A stretch of DNA of 64,000 nucleotides from Pseudoips prasinana. Its lineage: Eukaryota > Arthropoda > Insecta > Lepidoptera > Nolidae. Position 1 is the first letter of the stretch, and each line of letters opens with the position of its first letter. This document shows positions 42,844 through 53,310 of this stretch, piece by piece. The translations under genes and the position numbers were made by a program. Under the pieces are notes generated by a model that was given only the letters and a program-made list of their open reading frames with translations, made no database searches and had not been told where the DNA came from. The stretch covers positions 21,222,001 through 21,286,000 of the forward strand of contig OX621260.1 of the NCBI GenBank assembly GCA_951640165.1, in the 5' to 3' direction.

Positions 42844-45800
42844 CATCATCATCATATCAGCCGAAAGACGTCCACTGCTGGACAAAGGCCTCCCTCAAAG
42901 ATCTCCACAATTGCCGGTCTTGCGCTATCCGCATCCAGCGTTTTCCAGCGACCCGCACAAGATCATCGGTCCATCTTGTAGGGGGCCTGCCCACGCTGCG
43001 TCTTCCGGTTCGTGGTCGCCACTCGAGAACCTTTCTGCCCCAGCGGCCGTCGGCTCTACGAGCTATGTGCCCTGCCCACTGCCACTTCAGCTTGGCAATT
43101 CTTAGGGCTATGTCGGTGACTTTGGTTCGCCTGCGGATCTCATCATTTCTGATTCGATCTCGCAGGGAAACTCCAAGCATAGCCCTTTCCATTGCTCTTT
43201 GGGTGACCTTGAGCCGCCTGATAAGGCCCATAGTTAGCGACCACGTCTCTGTTCCGTAAGTCATCACTGGCAACACACACTGGTCGAAGACTTTCGACTT
43301 GAGACACTGCGGTATTTGGGACGAGAAGATATTACGTAGCTTCCCGAACGCTGCCCAGCCGAGTTGGATTCTACGATTGACCTCCTTCTCGAAGTTGGAC
43401 CTACCTAGTTGGATGGTCTGTCCTAGGTAAATATAGTTCTCTACAACTTCGAGTGCAGAGTCTCCAACCTTAACTAGAGTGGGTGCAACATGGATATTTG
43501 ACATAATTTTCGTCTTATCCATGTTCATTTTCAGACCCACTTGTTGAGAGACTCTGCTGAGGCCATCGAGCATTGTACCGAGGTCGTCAAGGGTCTCAGC
43601 CATGACTACTATATCGTCGGCAAATCGAAGGTGGGTGATGTACTCGCCATTGACATTGATGCCAAAGCCTTTCCAGTCCAGAAGCTTGAAGACATCTTCC
43701 AATGCAGCGGTGAACAGTTTCGGAGATATAACATCTCCCTGTCTCACACCTCGCTGCAAGTGGATAGGTTTCGAGTTCTGGTCCTGGAGTCGCACTGACA
43801 TAGTGGCGTTTTCGTACAAACACTTTAACACCTCGATATACCGGTAGTCGATTTGGCACCTTTGGAGAGACCTCAGTACGGCCCAAGTTTCGATCGAATC
43901 GAAGGCTTTCTCATAGTCCACAAACGCTAAGCATAATGGCTGGTTATACTCTTCGGTCTTCTGTATAACCTGCCGCAGCGTATGTATGTGGTCTATGGTA
44001 CTAAAGCCTTTACGGAAACCGGCTTGTTCGGGAGGCTGGAAGTCGTCAAACCTGCGTGCGAGACGATTCGTAATGACCCTCGAAAACAACTTGTAAACAT
44101 GGCTCAGCAGTGTGATGGGTCTGTAATTCTTCAAGAGGGTTTTATCGCCCTTTTTGAAGAAGAGCACCACCACACCCCTGTGCCATGCTTTTGGCGTTTG
44201 ACCTTCTAGTATGACGGAGTTAAATAACTTCTGAAGGGCCCGTAGGATTGGTGTACCACCCGCCTTCAGAAGCTCTGCCGTAATTCCATCATCACCAGGC
44301 GCCTTGTTGTTCTTAAGCTGTTCGAGAGCCATTCTAATCTCGCACAGGCTGACGTCCGGGATGTCGTCGGTGAAGTGTTGGGTTAGTCGTGCTCTGGGAT
44401 CTGAGGCACAACTATCGACAGGTGACTGGGTTTTCGCATACAGCTGTCCATAGAACCTCTCGATCTCTCCCAGCAACTCAGGTTTAGACGTGACGATTCT
44501 GCCATCCTCAGTCTTCAGCTTCGTCAGTTGGCTCTGTCCAACAGACAGTTCTCTTGCAAACACTTTAGAGCCTTTGTTCCGCTCAATGGCTTCTTTAATA
44601 CAATTTGTATTAAATTGGCGCGTGTCGCGTGTCAAAGACTTTGAGATCTGTCTGTTGAGCTGCCGGTATCTGGTAGCATCATCAGAGGATGTCAGAACCA
44701 TTTTCCGTCTTTCGTCCATAAGCTGCAGGGTATAGTCAGAGATCTTTTTGGTTCTGTTTGTACGGTGGGCCTTGAAGACCTTAGACCCAGCCGTATGGAC
44801 AGCTTCTACGAGCCTGTCATGGTATGAGTCCACTTCCTCGCAATCGGCTAGGCATTCGAAACGGTTTTGCAGTTTGAGCTGAAAGGGTTCAGGGTTTTGG
44901 ATGTGGATGGGTAAAGGTCGGAGCGTAGACTTTATTAGTCGGGACCTTTGGAGCTTGACATTTAGGTTCAATGAGCCTCTCACCAGTCTGTGATCGCTCC
45001 CGGTTTTAACCGTATTGATCACTGAGACGTCATTGAACACCTGTCTACTCGTCGACAAGATAAAGTCTATCTCGTTTTTTGTTTTACCATCGGGGCTTAC
45101 CCAGGTCCATTTGCGGTTTTCCGACTTCTTGAAAAAGGAGTTCATCATAAAGAGTCCCTCCTTCTCCATGAAGTCGGCCAACATTTGGCCCCGGGGATTC
45201 CGGTCTCCAGTTCCAAATTGCCCCACTTTCAGCTCATTCCCGAATCGTTTACCCAGCTTCGCGTTAAAGTCCCCCATGACCACAGTGAAATAAGAGTTCG
45301 AGGTATGTATGGCTCTAGAAATATCCTCATACATGACCTCAACCTCATCGTCGGAGTGCGTCGAAGTCGGCGCATAAACCTGTATGACCTTCAACGAATA
45401 CCGCTTGGTAATTCTGAGTATAAGGTACGCAATCCTAGTCGACACACTCTCGATTTTCACTATGTTGTGGACGAGGGACTTGTGGACTATGAACCCAACA
45501 CCACCTTGGGAGAGTTGGTCGCCTTCCCGGAAATAGAACAGATTCCCGGATTTCAGGATTATCGTGTCCTCCCCCTCTCTTCGGACTTCAGATAATCCTA
45601 TTATGTCCCAATGTAACCTGCTCAATTCTTCCTCCAGTTCGATCATCTTCTCGTCGGTCCGCAGTGTGCGTGTGTTGTATGTTGCCAGGGCCAGAGGTCG
45701 TCGGTTTTGGTAACGCGGAATCTGCCGGGGATTCTTAGCACCCCCTGCCCTGCCGTAACCACGGCTGTTACCACGGCTGGGAATAGCAGGGCTGCCGGGG

Positions 45801-46017
45801 ACTGGGGGCCGCGGTTTAATTGTGTCCTTCATTTGAGGGGATCTGCCATAATCGCCACGCTTGGCAAACGGGTTGGCGATCGCAGTAAGGTAAAAATTGG
45901 TACTCATGAGAACGCTGCTGCCCATTCTCTGGAATATATTCCCTCGGGACGACTTCTACCTCCCCCCACGGGATGAGAGGGGGTGGTGATATTCTCTAGG
46001 CCGTCACCACACAGCCG
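42844..46017 (-). mobile_element. Full-length RTE-clade LINE with 10 bp target duplication
   Basis: On the - strand it runs from GGCTGTGTGGTGACGG (5' end) to a (TGATGA) tail. It is flanked by the direct repeat TATTACGTAT (42834-42843 and 46018-46027). It has one long ORF and a short leader, as usual for RTE. At least four truncated relatives lie in the window (29425, 35935, 40065, 46600), plus short 3' and 5' end pieces. Confidence 0.95.
42857..45925 (-). CDS. RTE-clade endonuclease-reverse transcriptase (1022 aa), intact
   Basis: This single protein nicks chromosomal DNA and copies its own RNA at the nick. Residues 1-76 are a basic, Pro/Gly/Arg-rich leader. APE endonuclease spans ~77-318, with ATYNTRTL (N84), GLSEVRREGE (E113), MGDFNAKLG (D219, N221) and SDHRL (D311, H312). 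Reverse transcriptase spans ~530-800, with FVDYEKAFD (D670), GVRQGDVISPKLF and LRFADDIVVM (FADD 768-771). The C-terminal domain has QWAGHIARR and a GRRSVGRPPTRW block. The length is that of complete RTE proteins and no stop interrupts it, so it may be active. It is antisense to kazrin inside its 10.4 kb intron. The ATG at 45925 could be replaced by Met7. Confidence 0.95.
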   Translation of the reverse strand: MGSSVLMSTNFYLTAIANPFAKRGDYGRSPQMKDTIKPRPPVPGSPAIPSRGNSRGYGRAGGAKNPRQIPRYQNRRPLALATYNTRTLRTDEKMIELEEELSRLHWDIIGLSEVRREGEDTIILKSGNLFYFREGDQLSQGGVGFIVHKSLVHNIVKIESVSTRIAYLILRITKRYSLKVIQVYAPTSTHSDDEVEVMYEDISRAIHTSNSYFTVVMGDFNAKLGKRFGNELKVGQFGTGDRNPRGQMLADFMEKEGLFMMNSFFKKSENRKWTWVSPDGKTKNEIDFILSTSRQVFNDVSVINTVKTGSDHRLVRGSLNLNVKLQRSRLIKSTLRPLPIHIQNPEPFQLKLQNRFECLADCEEVDSYHDRLVEAVHTAGSKVFKAHRTNRTKKISDYTLQLMDERRKMVLTSSDDATRYRQLNRQISKSLTRDTRQFNTNCIKEAIERNKGSKVFARELSVGQSQLTKLKTEDGRIVTSKPELLGEIERFYGQLYAKTQSPVDSCASDPRARLTQHFTDDIPDVSLCEIRMALEQLKNNKAPGDDGITAELLKAGGTPILRALQKLFNSVILEGQTPKAWHRGVVVLFFKKGDKTLLKNYRPITLLSHVYKLFSRVITNRLARRFDDFQPPEQAGFRKGFSTIDHIHTLRQVIQKTEEYNQPLCLAFVDYEKAFDSIETWAVLRSLQRCQIDYRYIEVLKCLYENATMSVRLQDQNSKPIHLQRGVRQGDVISPKLFTAALEDVFKLLDWKGFGINVNGEYITHLRFADDIVVMAETLDDLGTMLDGLSRVSQQVGLKMNMDKTKIMSNIHVAPTLVKVGDSALEVVENYIYLGQTIQLGRSNFEKEVNRRIQLGWAAFGKLRNIFSSQIPQCLKSKVFDQCVLPVMTYGTETWSLTMGLIRRLKVTQRAMERAMLGVSLRDRIRNDEIRRRTKVTDIALRIAKLKWQWAGHIARRADGRWGRKVLEWRPRTGRRSVGRPPTRWTDDLVRVAGKRWMRIAQDRQLWRSLREAFVQQWTSFG

Positions 46018-46227
46018 TATTACGTATATGTACATAATATTAGATTTATTTCGATTTTAAACTTCTCATTGCCAGCCTGCTACCTTCATCAGATTCTTTT
46101 TAATTCTGGTCCATTCAAAGCAAAACGGTTGCCTGGAAGAGATCGAATCCTAGAAGCTTATGGCAATAAGGCCGCCAATTGCATTAAATAAGCTAATTTC
46201 CTCGGTTGTATGCATTGTTTTGTTTTA

Positions 46228-46430
46228 ATTTAGCTAAGACAGTCGCCTCGCCGCTTCGTGTCGCGGGTTCGAGTCCCGCGCCGGACAACTATGTGTGTGA
46301 CCCATAAATAGTTGTTCTGAGTCTGGGTGTAATTTGTGTCTGTCTATTATATGTTTGTAAAGTACCCCGCGACACAGGGATTAATTTCCCTTAAGTGGGC
46401 GTTGTTTACTTATAAAAAAAAAGAGAAAAA
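46228..46430 (+). repeat. tRNA-derived SINE (GTCGCCTCGC family)
   Basis: GCTAAGACAGTCGCCTCGCC, box B GCGGGTTCGAGTCCCGC, tail with AAGTACCCCGCGACACAGGG, ending in an A-rich run. Confidence 0.85.
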
Positions 46431-46599
46431 AAAATTATAGCACTTTTCTAATCCTTAGGAGTGACATTTTTTACAGAAATGGACGTCTTTCGGTGGATGA
46501 ATAATATACTCAAATGTCATCAGAATCAGTTTATTATTATAGATAGATATCATAAACTTTTCAAACGTGTATAATATAATTTAAGGCGAAGGCGACGAA

Positions 46600-46895
46600 A
46601 AGGCGAACCAAAGTAACCGACATAGCCGTAAGAATTGCCAGGCTGAAGTGGCAGTGGGCAGGGCACATAGCTCGTAGAGCCGACGGCCGCTGGGGCAGAA
46701 AGGTTCTCGACTGGCGACCACGAACCGGAAGACGCAGCGTGGGCAGGCCCCCTACAAGATAGACCGATGATCTTGTGAGGGTCGCTGGAAATCGCTGGAT
46801 GCGGATAGCGCAAGACCGGCAATTGTGGAGATCTTTGGAGGAATCCTTTGTCCAGCCGTGGATATCTTTCGGCTCATATGATAATAATGATCAGT
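46600..46895 (+). mobile_element. 5'-truncated RTE 3' end
   Basis: Encodes the QWAGHIARRADGRWGRKVL region in sense with the kazrin strand, ending CATATGATAATAATGATC. Close to the full-length copy. Confidence 0.85.
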
Positions 46896-47297
46896 CCTCT
46901 TTGAAATTCATTTGGATATTCATTGAAGTTTTTAAGTGTGATAATCCTTTATGATATCCTTTGTCCTAAGATATACGGTTTAAGACATTTATTTCTCAAA
47001 AAAGAATACAATTCACTTATTATTGACAAATACAAGTAATAAGGAACGGACACTAAAACTATAATAATATAAAATTAAATGTATTGTGTTAGTAATTGCA
47101 TAAATGATGTGGTTAGTAAAGATAACTTATATTATAACTTATATACTTAGATAAGGGTAGTTTTATTTCCATTTCGACTAACCAAGTCTGATTTCTCGAA
47201 GTACCCATCCTTCCGTTTGTTACGCTATACCGTGCAATATTACCAGAGTAGGCATATCCTTTAATTAATATATTTATCATTTGTATAAAATTCTTAG
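46896..47297. other. kazrin intron end, unassigned
   Basis: AT-rich; it provides the acceptor for the exon at 47298. Confidence 0.35.
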
Positions 47298-47488
47298 ATC
47301 AGTGGAACAGCTATCAAGCCCAGGCGAGTGCGAAGCTGCATTACTGGGAGGCGTTAGGGGTCGCACGGGAGGCGCTAGTAAAGGCGCTCGAGGCCGCGGC
47401 TCTGCCTGGGGCTCCATATCACGGGTGTTCGCAAGGTCCCGGCATCGCACCAAGTCTGGTAGTGCTGCTAATAGTGGCCATGAAAGTG
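47298..47488 (+). CDS. kazrin: kazrin, basic linker exon before SAM1
   Basis: A 191 bp exon with acceptor AAATTCTTAG and donor GAAAGTG|GTGAGT. The first base completes the codon left open by the exon at 36871, and the last base (G) opens a codon completed by AG at 49904, giving Glu. It encodes a Gly/Arg-rich stretch, then SAWGSISRVFARSRHRTK, then a Ser/Gly end. A short basic, aromatic-containing segment of this sort precedes the SAM repeats in kazrin proteins, which act at the actin/junction cortex. The matching phase on both sides supports the call more than motif content does. Confidence 0.7.
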
Positions 47489-47622
47489 GTGAGTGGTAGA
47501 AGCTGTACTTTTCAATTTAACCAACATTCATACGTAATTTTTTTTATTATTTACTAAAACAAACAAAGTATAAAAACACAATTATAGTAATACTTAAAAG
47601 CGCCTCGGGTTTGTGTTTGATA

Positions 47623-47670
47623 AGTCATTCTCGATACAGATACCCACGGGTATCTGTACCGAGAATGACT
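47623..47670. repeat. 23 bp-arm hairpin
   Basis: 47623-47645 and 47648-47670 pair with one mismatch around a 2-base loop. The arm begins AGTCATTCTCG. Confidence 0.85.
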
Positions 47671-47682
47671 AAGCTTAGCTTG

Positions 47683-47812
47683 ATGCACGCATCAGGCTAC
47701 CCCAATCTGTCAAATCCCCAATTGAAAGTGAACCATATGCTTTTGTGATAAAGTTGAAAATCTATAACAGAAATTTGACAGATTGGGGTAGCTGGATGTG
47801 CTGGCGTCTGTC
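47683..47812. mobile_element. MITE with GCCAGCACATC ends, copy 3
   Basis: GGCTACCCCAATCTGTCAAA at the left and its complement at the right. The first ~10 bp of the left end are diverged. Confidence 0.8.
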
Positions 47813-47950
47813 AATACACAGGTAAATTCATAATACCTATATTATGTTTCAACAACCATTTAGCGTAAATATTCCAAATAGGAATGAAACAATTTTAAAA
47901 AAAATTATTATTATTAAATCGCAATTGTTCATCCAAATAGGATATGTTAA

Positions 47951-48202
47951 TTCATCATTACAGCTAAATGAGTCCACTGCTGGACAAGCCTCCCTCAAGA
48001 ATCGTCTTGGGGGGTTATGCCATAATCGCCACGCTTGGCAGGCGGGTTGGCGATCGCAGTAAGATGGTCATAGTAATCAGAAGGAAGCTGCTGCCCGTCC
48101 TCTGGTAGATATTCCCTCGGGTCGACTTCTACGCCCCCCACAGGATGAGATGGGGTGATGATATTCTGATTCTGATATTTGTCGCCGTCACCACACAGCA
48201 GA
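47951..48202 (-). mobile_element. Internally deleted RTE derivative (5' end joined to 3' end)
   Basis: The right part (GCCATAATCGCCACGCTTGG ... CCGTCACCACACAGC) matches the 5' end of the RTE at 42844-46017. The left part (GTCCACTGCTGGACAA, CCTCCCTCAAGA) matches its 3' end. About 2.9 kb between them is missing, leaving a ~250 bp non-coding element. Confidence 0.7.
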
Positions 48203-49504
48203 TGTTAATTATAACTGCTCTATATTATTGATCGAAGCTTCTATATAATAGAATTTTAATTTGTCGGTAACATTACTCATAGTAATCTTATTACGCAAGG
48301 AGGGTAGGAAGTGATTTTATTAATCGTGGTATTATGTAGGTACTCGTTCTTTCGCCGTAGTAGTTCTGCGCTTGCATACCTAGGCGACACTGAAAGTTTT
48401 TAGAACTGGCCACTTGTAAACGATATAATAAAAAACTAAATCCAAATTTGAAAATGGAACCCTTTGCCAATATTATTGTGTATGTATTGTATTCATTTGT
48501 TTAAAATTTGGCGGCAAATTGAAAATTGACTGTGTCACGTCAGCATGAATTTAGCGCGAGAAAATTTTCGTGCACTGATTTTTTTATGACATTCGATGTC
48601 GTTTAAGTCAACAAGAAAGTTATGATAGACTTCGATTGGCCAGAATACCACGGGATAAAAGTATCGTAGCCACCACTAAATTGGATGATCTATCGTATAC
48701 CTACTGTATATTATTATTGAAGAATTGTTCTTTTAGAAGAACGAATTTTATTTTGTCATGTACATGTACGTGTACATGTGACAATATAATGATAGATAGT
48801 TACAGGTAACTGACGTAATTAATTTTATGTTGGATTCGGCCAACGTTTCAACTTCTCCTGGAAGTCATCTTCAGAGCGAATGCGACCCGCACGACGTCGC
48901 GTTCCGTCTAGAGTTACCATAATTAATTATGACAGGCGTCAGCCGCATTTGACAGACATTTTAAGGTTTAGACAGGCGTGCGGCTGGCATTGGTCTGAGA
49001 CAGGCATTTTTGCAGGCTCTCGCCAACGCCCAGTGGAGTAAAGACATAAATCGGCTCACAAATGAATTAGTAAAAGCAAAATTGATTACACAGGAAAATT
49101 ATAAAACTGTATCTTAAGAAGATTTTTAAAGGAAAGAAGTATTAAAAAAATATTTTCCTTCGATAAAATAAATACCCTTCTTCATTATTATCTGTTGTTC
49201 TTGATTATTACCTACAGTGTTTTGCTTCACACAGGCATTTTTCTGAAAATTCAGGCTATTTAGGTACCATAGTCAGGCATCCCTCTATTTATACATGGTG
49301 ACCCTAGTCCCGTCTCGCACTCACCAAACGTAAAATAAATTACGTGTGTTACTCTTTTGTGTGTTTACTATCTTTCATTATGTTAGTATCTCACGTCAGT
49401 TTTAATAATAATATGTGACAATATTGAAACAGTTCGGATTCGTCTGCGATTTAAGATCTTATTGTTGGTGAGACTATTAATGCATTCCATGACTAGCTAT
49501 ACAG
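48203..49504. other. kazrin intron, mostly unassigned
   Basis: A short palindrome lies near 48757-48781 (core GTACATGTACGTGTACATGT). CCAACGTTTCAACTTCTCC near 48839 resembles a recurrent lepidopteran repeat. No gene is seen. Confidence 0.35.
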
Positions 49505-49880
49505 TAAACCTCGTTGGTCTAGCGGTAGCGTGTTCAACCGGAGATAATGAGGTCCAAGGTTCAAATTCCGGGTCGGGCCAAAAAAGCCCAAATTTTGGGA
49601 TATTTCCGTAAAAAGAAATTTCTCAGTATCTGCCCGAAGTCTGGAGGTTGCCGTGCCTCGGAAAGCACGTAAAGCCGTCGATCCTGTACCTGAAGTCTTT
49701 CCGGTCGTGTCGCTAGTCGTACCATCGGATCATGTGAGTGATGGAATAGAAAGTGCCCCTGTGTTTGCGCACACACTTGTGCACTATAATATGTCCTGCG
49801 CAATTGGCTAGTCTCCATTGAGACTGGCCGCCGTGGCCGAAATTCGGTCGGGAGGACATCATCATCATCATCATCATACA
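49505..49880 (+). repeat. tRNA-derived SINE (GTTGGTCTAGCGGTAGCG family), copy 3
   Basis: Box A GTTGGTCTAGCGGTAGCGTG, box B AAGGTTCAAATTCCGGGT, tail GACTGGCCGCCGTGGCCG, ending in (ATC)n. It stops 24 bp before the SAM1 exon, so the splice acceptor region of that exon lies next to a SINE end. Confidence 0.85.
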
Positions 49881-49903
49881 GTAATGATTACTCTAATACC
49901 CAG

Positions 49904-50091
49904 AGCCGATCTACTCAGGCACGGGCAGTACTCGCGCCTGGTCGCCGCTGGGCAGCGAGGCAGCCTTGCGAGAGGCCGCATCATTGCCTCTCGCTCGATG
50001 GCGCGCCCCTGCCATCATCGCCTGGTTGGAGCTCGCTCTTGGAATGCCGCAGTATGCCGCTGCCGTTGCTGATAATGTGAAGAGTGGGAAG
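49904..50091 (+). CDS. kazrin: kazrin, SAM1 first half
   Basis: A 188 bp exon, acceptor AATACCCAG, donor GGGAAG|GTGAGT. The first two bases (AG) complete Glu with the previous exon, and it ends on a whole codon. It encodes an Arg/Ala-rich lead and then WRAPAIIAWLELALGMPQY, the first two helices of a SAM domain, ending VADNVKSGK. Kazrin SAM domains mediate contacts with other scaffold proteins at the cell cortex. The Trp-x-Leu pattern, GMPQY and NVKSGK closely fit the first SAM domain of kazrin. Two other frames are partly open but do not join in phase. Confidence 0.9.
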
Positions 50092-50580
50092 GTGAGTTCT
50101 TTTAAAATTAATAAACAGTTTGTACAAGAAAGTACCTATCACTAGTGCACCATCACTTTTTGCGTACAATGTACGTATGAAGAACTGAATATAGATAGAT
50201 AGAGTACACTTTTTTGCACCAAAAGGAACAATATACGACCTACAAATAAGCAAATACAGGTACAATCGGCGGTTTTATCGCTTTGTAGCGATCTCTTCCG
50301 GACAACCGTTGGGTGGACAAGGAAAAAGTAAGACAGAAATGGCGATAGTTGTAGTGTACTGTCAAATATTCAAAGTTATGTACTTATATACAATTTACAT
50401 AAACATACTTATATTCTAAATACTAATAATACTATACTACAATAATATACTTACAAACACCAACATAATTTACTAATTGCACCAAAATATCTACACGGTA
50501 CAACTTAAAGGTATTTACCTATATAATTTATAAGTGATGGAATTCAAGTTTAAAATGTAGTGTTAATTCCACAAATTGTT

Positions 50581-51036
50581 AGTTTAATGAAGCCGGGATG
50601 TATATGCACCGCCATCCCACCCGCAACAAATATGCACATGCAAGAAGAATAATGTAAATAAGCAAATAACATGCACAGGTATGCTACCCAACACGTGTTT
50701 CAGTCCTCCACGGACCATTCTTAAGGTATGGTAACTCGTCGGGCACTCGAATGTGACTAAAAGTGAACTAACCGAGCGCTACCACCAAAACGACAATTAT
50801 TACGAACTGAAAATTGGGTTGGTCATTCAACAATGCAAAACAGTTTTTAACAATGTTCTTTTTGAACATTCGACGAGTTAGCATCCCTTGAGAATGGTCC
50901 GTGGAGGTCTGAAACACGTGTTGGGTATCATACAGGCGCGATGCATGTAATCTGCTTGTTTATATTGTCCTTTTTGCATGTGCATATTTTTGCAGGCGGG
51001 AGGGCGTTTCATATAGCATCCCGACTTGATTAAACT
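50581..51036. mobile_element. Fold-back element, ~170 bp inverted arms
   Basis: AGTTTAATGAAGCCGGGATG at the left pairs with CATCCCGACTTGATTAAACT at the right. Inner conserved blocks are ACACGTGTTTCAG and CCTCCACGGACCATTC. It lies in the intron between the two SAM1 exons. Confidence 0.8.
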
Positions 51037-51559
51037 GATAATTAGCGGAATAAACATATTAAACTTTGTATTTTGATTTATATAATTTATGCTCTATATT
51101 TTGCAGCTTTATGCACAAACACAAATCATATTAGCAAATTAGAGCTTCATTTATTCAATTTATGCCTCGGAATAAATATTCCAGTGTACAATAAATTATT
51201 CTAGATAGGTCCATATTTGAAAGTTGAATAATAGAATTGTTATTTGGCACGTGAAATTTGGCGAACAATGTTTACATTTCAAACAACCGTTACTCTCTAT
51301 AAAATGACGTAGATTATAATTCCGTATGTACGGAATGGAATAAAAAATCCATTTTCATTACCCCAAAATCCATTCATTATTCGGAATGCGATCTTTTTAT
51401 TAGATTTGTATGGTAATCAGAACTCGATACAAAACACCGAGATAAGTTCATCGGAAAAATATGTATATTCTATTTACATTTTGATGTAAGATTAGAATTA
51501 GATTAGAAGTCGTCGGGATATTGAAAACAAAAATCACTGAGGTTAAAACAACAATTGTT
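51037..51559. other. kazrin intron, unassigned
   Basis: AT-rich, nothing recognised. Confidence 0.3.
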
Positions 51560-52203
51560 AAAGGTCGCTGTATATGGAACGTGTACGGGACGGCTTTAAT
51601 ACGTGGACGGGACGGGGAACGGAACGTGGTTAGTAAACACGGGAGGGGGGGGGGACTTAAATGCGCACGTACTGTGACAGTACTTACTTACTTATCATAT
51701 GGGCAGTAGTCACCCTAGTGTCAGAGTTGTTTAAGTCGCCCAGTAAGTATAATTAAACAAATTTGGCGGTCACTCATCTATGGACTGACCGCGAGCCTAG
51801 TTCCTTAACCTCGCCAATCACCTAAGGACCGGTGTCAGCATGAGCTGGCTATGAGCGGAGCTTGGAACTAACATGCTGGTGTCATTAACAAGGAAAGATG
51901 TATTTGAAGAATTGGCTTTAATTGCTATTGCTTTAGAGGACTTAGAAGCTACGGCCGTCATGAAGAAAATGATCGAACAGACTGACTGCATACGCAACGA
52001 ATTCACGGAAGCGACGGGACACGTGCGGGACGGGACGTGCTAAACATCGTCGCTATTTTTTCCTCTCCGCGCGTGCTTCGTTCCCGTCTCGTCCGTACAT
52101 CCGCAACGTATTCTTTTAGTTTACAATTTCTATGAAACAATAATTCCAAAACGTACCGTCACGTTCCGTTCGATAAAAACACGTTAAGTATGCGGCGACC
52201 TTT
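51560..52203. mobile_element. Non-autonomous TIR element, ~644 bp, GGGAC-rich subterminal repeats
   Basis: Ends TAAAGGTCGCTGTATA and the complement of TAAAGGTCGCCGCATA. Subterminal GGAACGTG/ACGGGACGG motifs occur on both sides in inverse orientation. The centre (51715-51870) holds a copy of the repeat at 28995-29260. Confidence 0.6.
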
Positions 52204-52794
52204 ATTTAATCTGATCAAATATAGGCGTAATTCGAATAAAGTTTGTAAAAAAAAGTATTACAAATCTCCTTTTATATCATTCGGAAGTAAAATATGATTT
52301 TATAATAAAAAAAAGAATACAAAAATTGTACAGTTAGAAAAAGTAGCGTAGGTATTGTATAAATAAATAATAATAAATAAATATCCGCGACATATCATAC
52401 AGTGCCATCTTACCCAAACTAAGCAATTCTAGTCTATATTATCTATATTAGACAACGGATAAAAATACTTATCGAAATATATTTTTTTATAAATAAATTC
52501 ATAAATACACACAAACACCCAAAACAAAACAAGTAGACGTGAACCTTTGGATGAGAAGGCGAGTTTTCTACAACTTAGTCTAGGCAGTCTTCCGGTTTTA
52601 GATTTTAATAACATAAAACATTGTATATATATAATACTCTTTATGGCATACCTTAGGTATATGACACATGAGAAACGACATTACAATACAGACATGTATA
52701 ATATTCGGTCGCCGTCAGCGATCTCTTCCAGAAAACCTTAGGATTAATAATAATTATAGATAAATTTTATGAATACTAACAAATAACTAGCAAT
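52204..52794. other. kazrin intron, a decayed SINE tail and low-complexity sequence
   Basis: ACCCAAACTAAGCAATTCTA near 52415 resembles the SINE tail at 36530 (- strand). Nothing else was recognised. Confidence 0.35.
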
Positions 52795-53310
52795 TATTTT
52801 AAAATTTACAAAAACTTGCTCTCTCCTATTGATATATGTATGAACCCGATAGGGTCTTAAATTGTTACTAAATTTAAAATTATTCCATAACATTTATGTT
52901 ATAGAATAAACAATTAATTTTAAATTAACAAAAAGGCACCTTGGTCTCTCCTACTGAGATACGTTGTGGTGCACGACAGGGTCCTAACTTGTTTCTAAAT
53001 TTTAAATTATACCATAAAATTTATGTAATGGAATAAACAATTATAATAAATTAACTAAAACGCACCTTGGTCTCTCCTACTGTGATAGATTGTTGTGCAC
53101 GACAGGGTCCTAACTTGTTTCTAAATTTAAAATTATACCATAAAATGTATGTAATGGAATAAACAATTCATTTTAAATTAACTAAAAAGCACCTTGGTCT
53201 CTCCTACTGAGATACGTTGTTGTGTACGACAGGGTCCTAAATTGTAACTAAATTTAAAATTCTACTATAAACATTATGGAATGCAATAAACGATTGTCTA
53301 TTAACTAAAT
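52795..53310 (+). repeat. Tandem array, ~126 bp unit, four copies, in kazrin intron
   Basis: CACCTTGGTCTCTCCTACTG starts at 52937, 53063 and 53190 (126 and 127 bp apart), with a diverged first unit near 52812. Units also share GACAGGGTCCTAACTTGT and ATGGAATAAACAATT. Confidence 0.9.

Noticed and set aside
49505..49580. True tRNA gene (also 34790-34862 and 63678-63755)
   Set aside because: Same head in several copies with a shared ~300 bp body and tail, so a SINE family.
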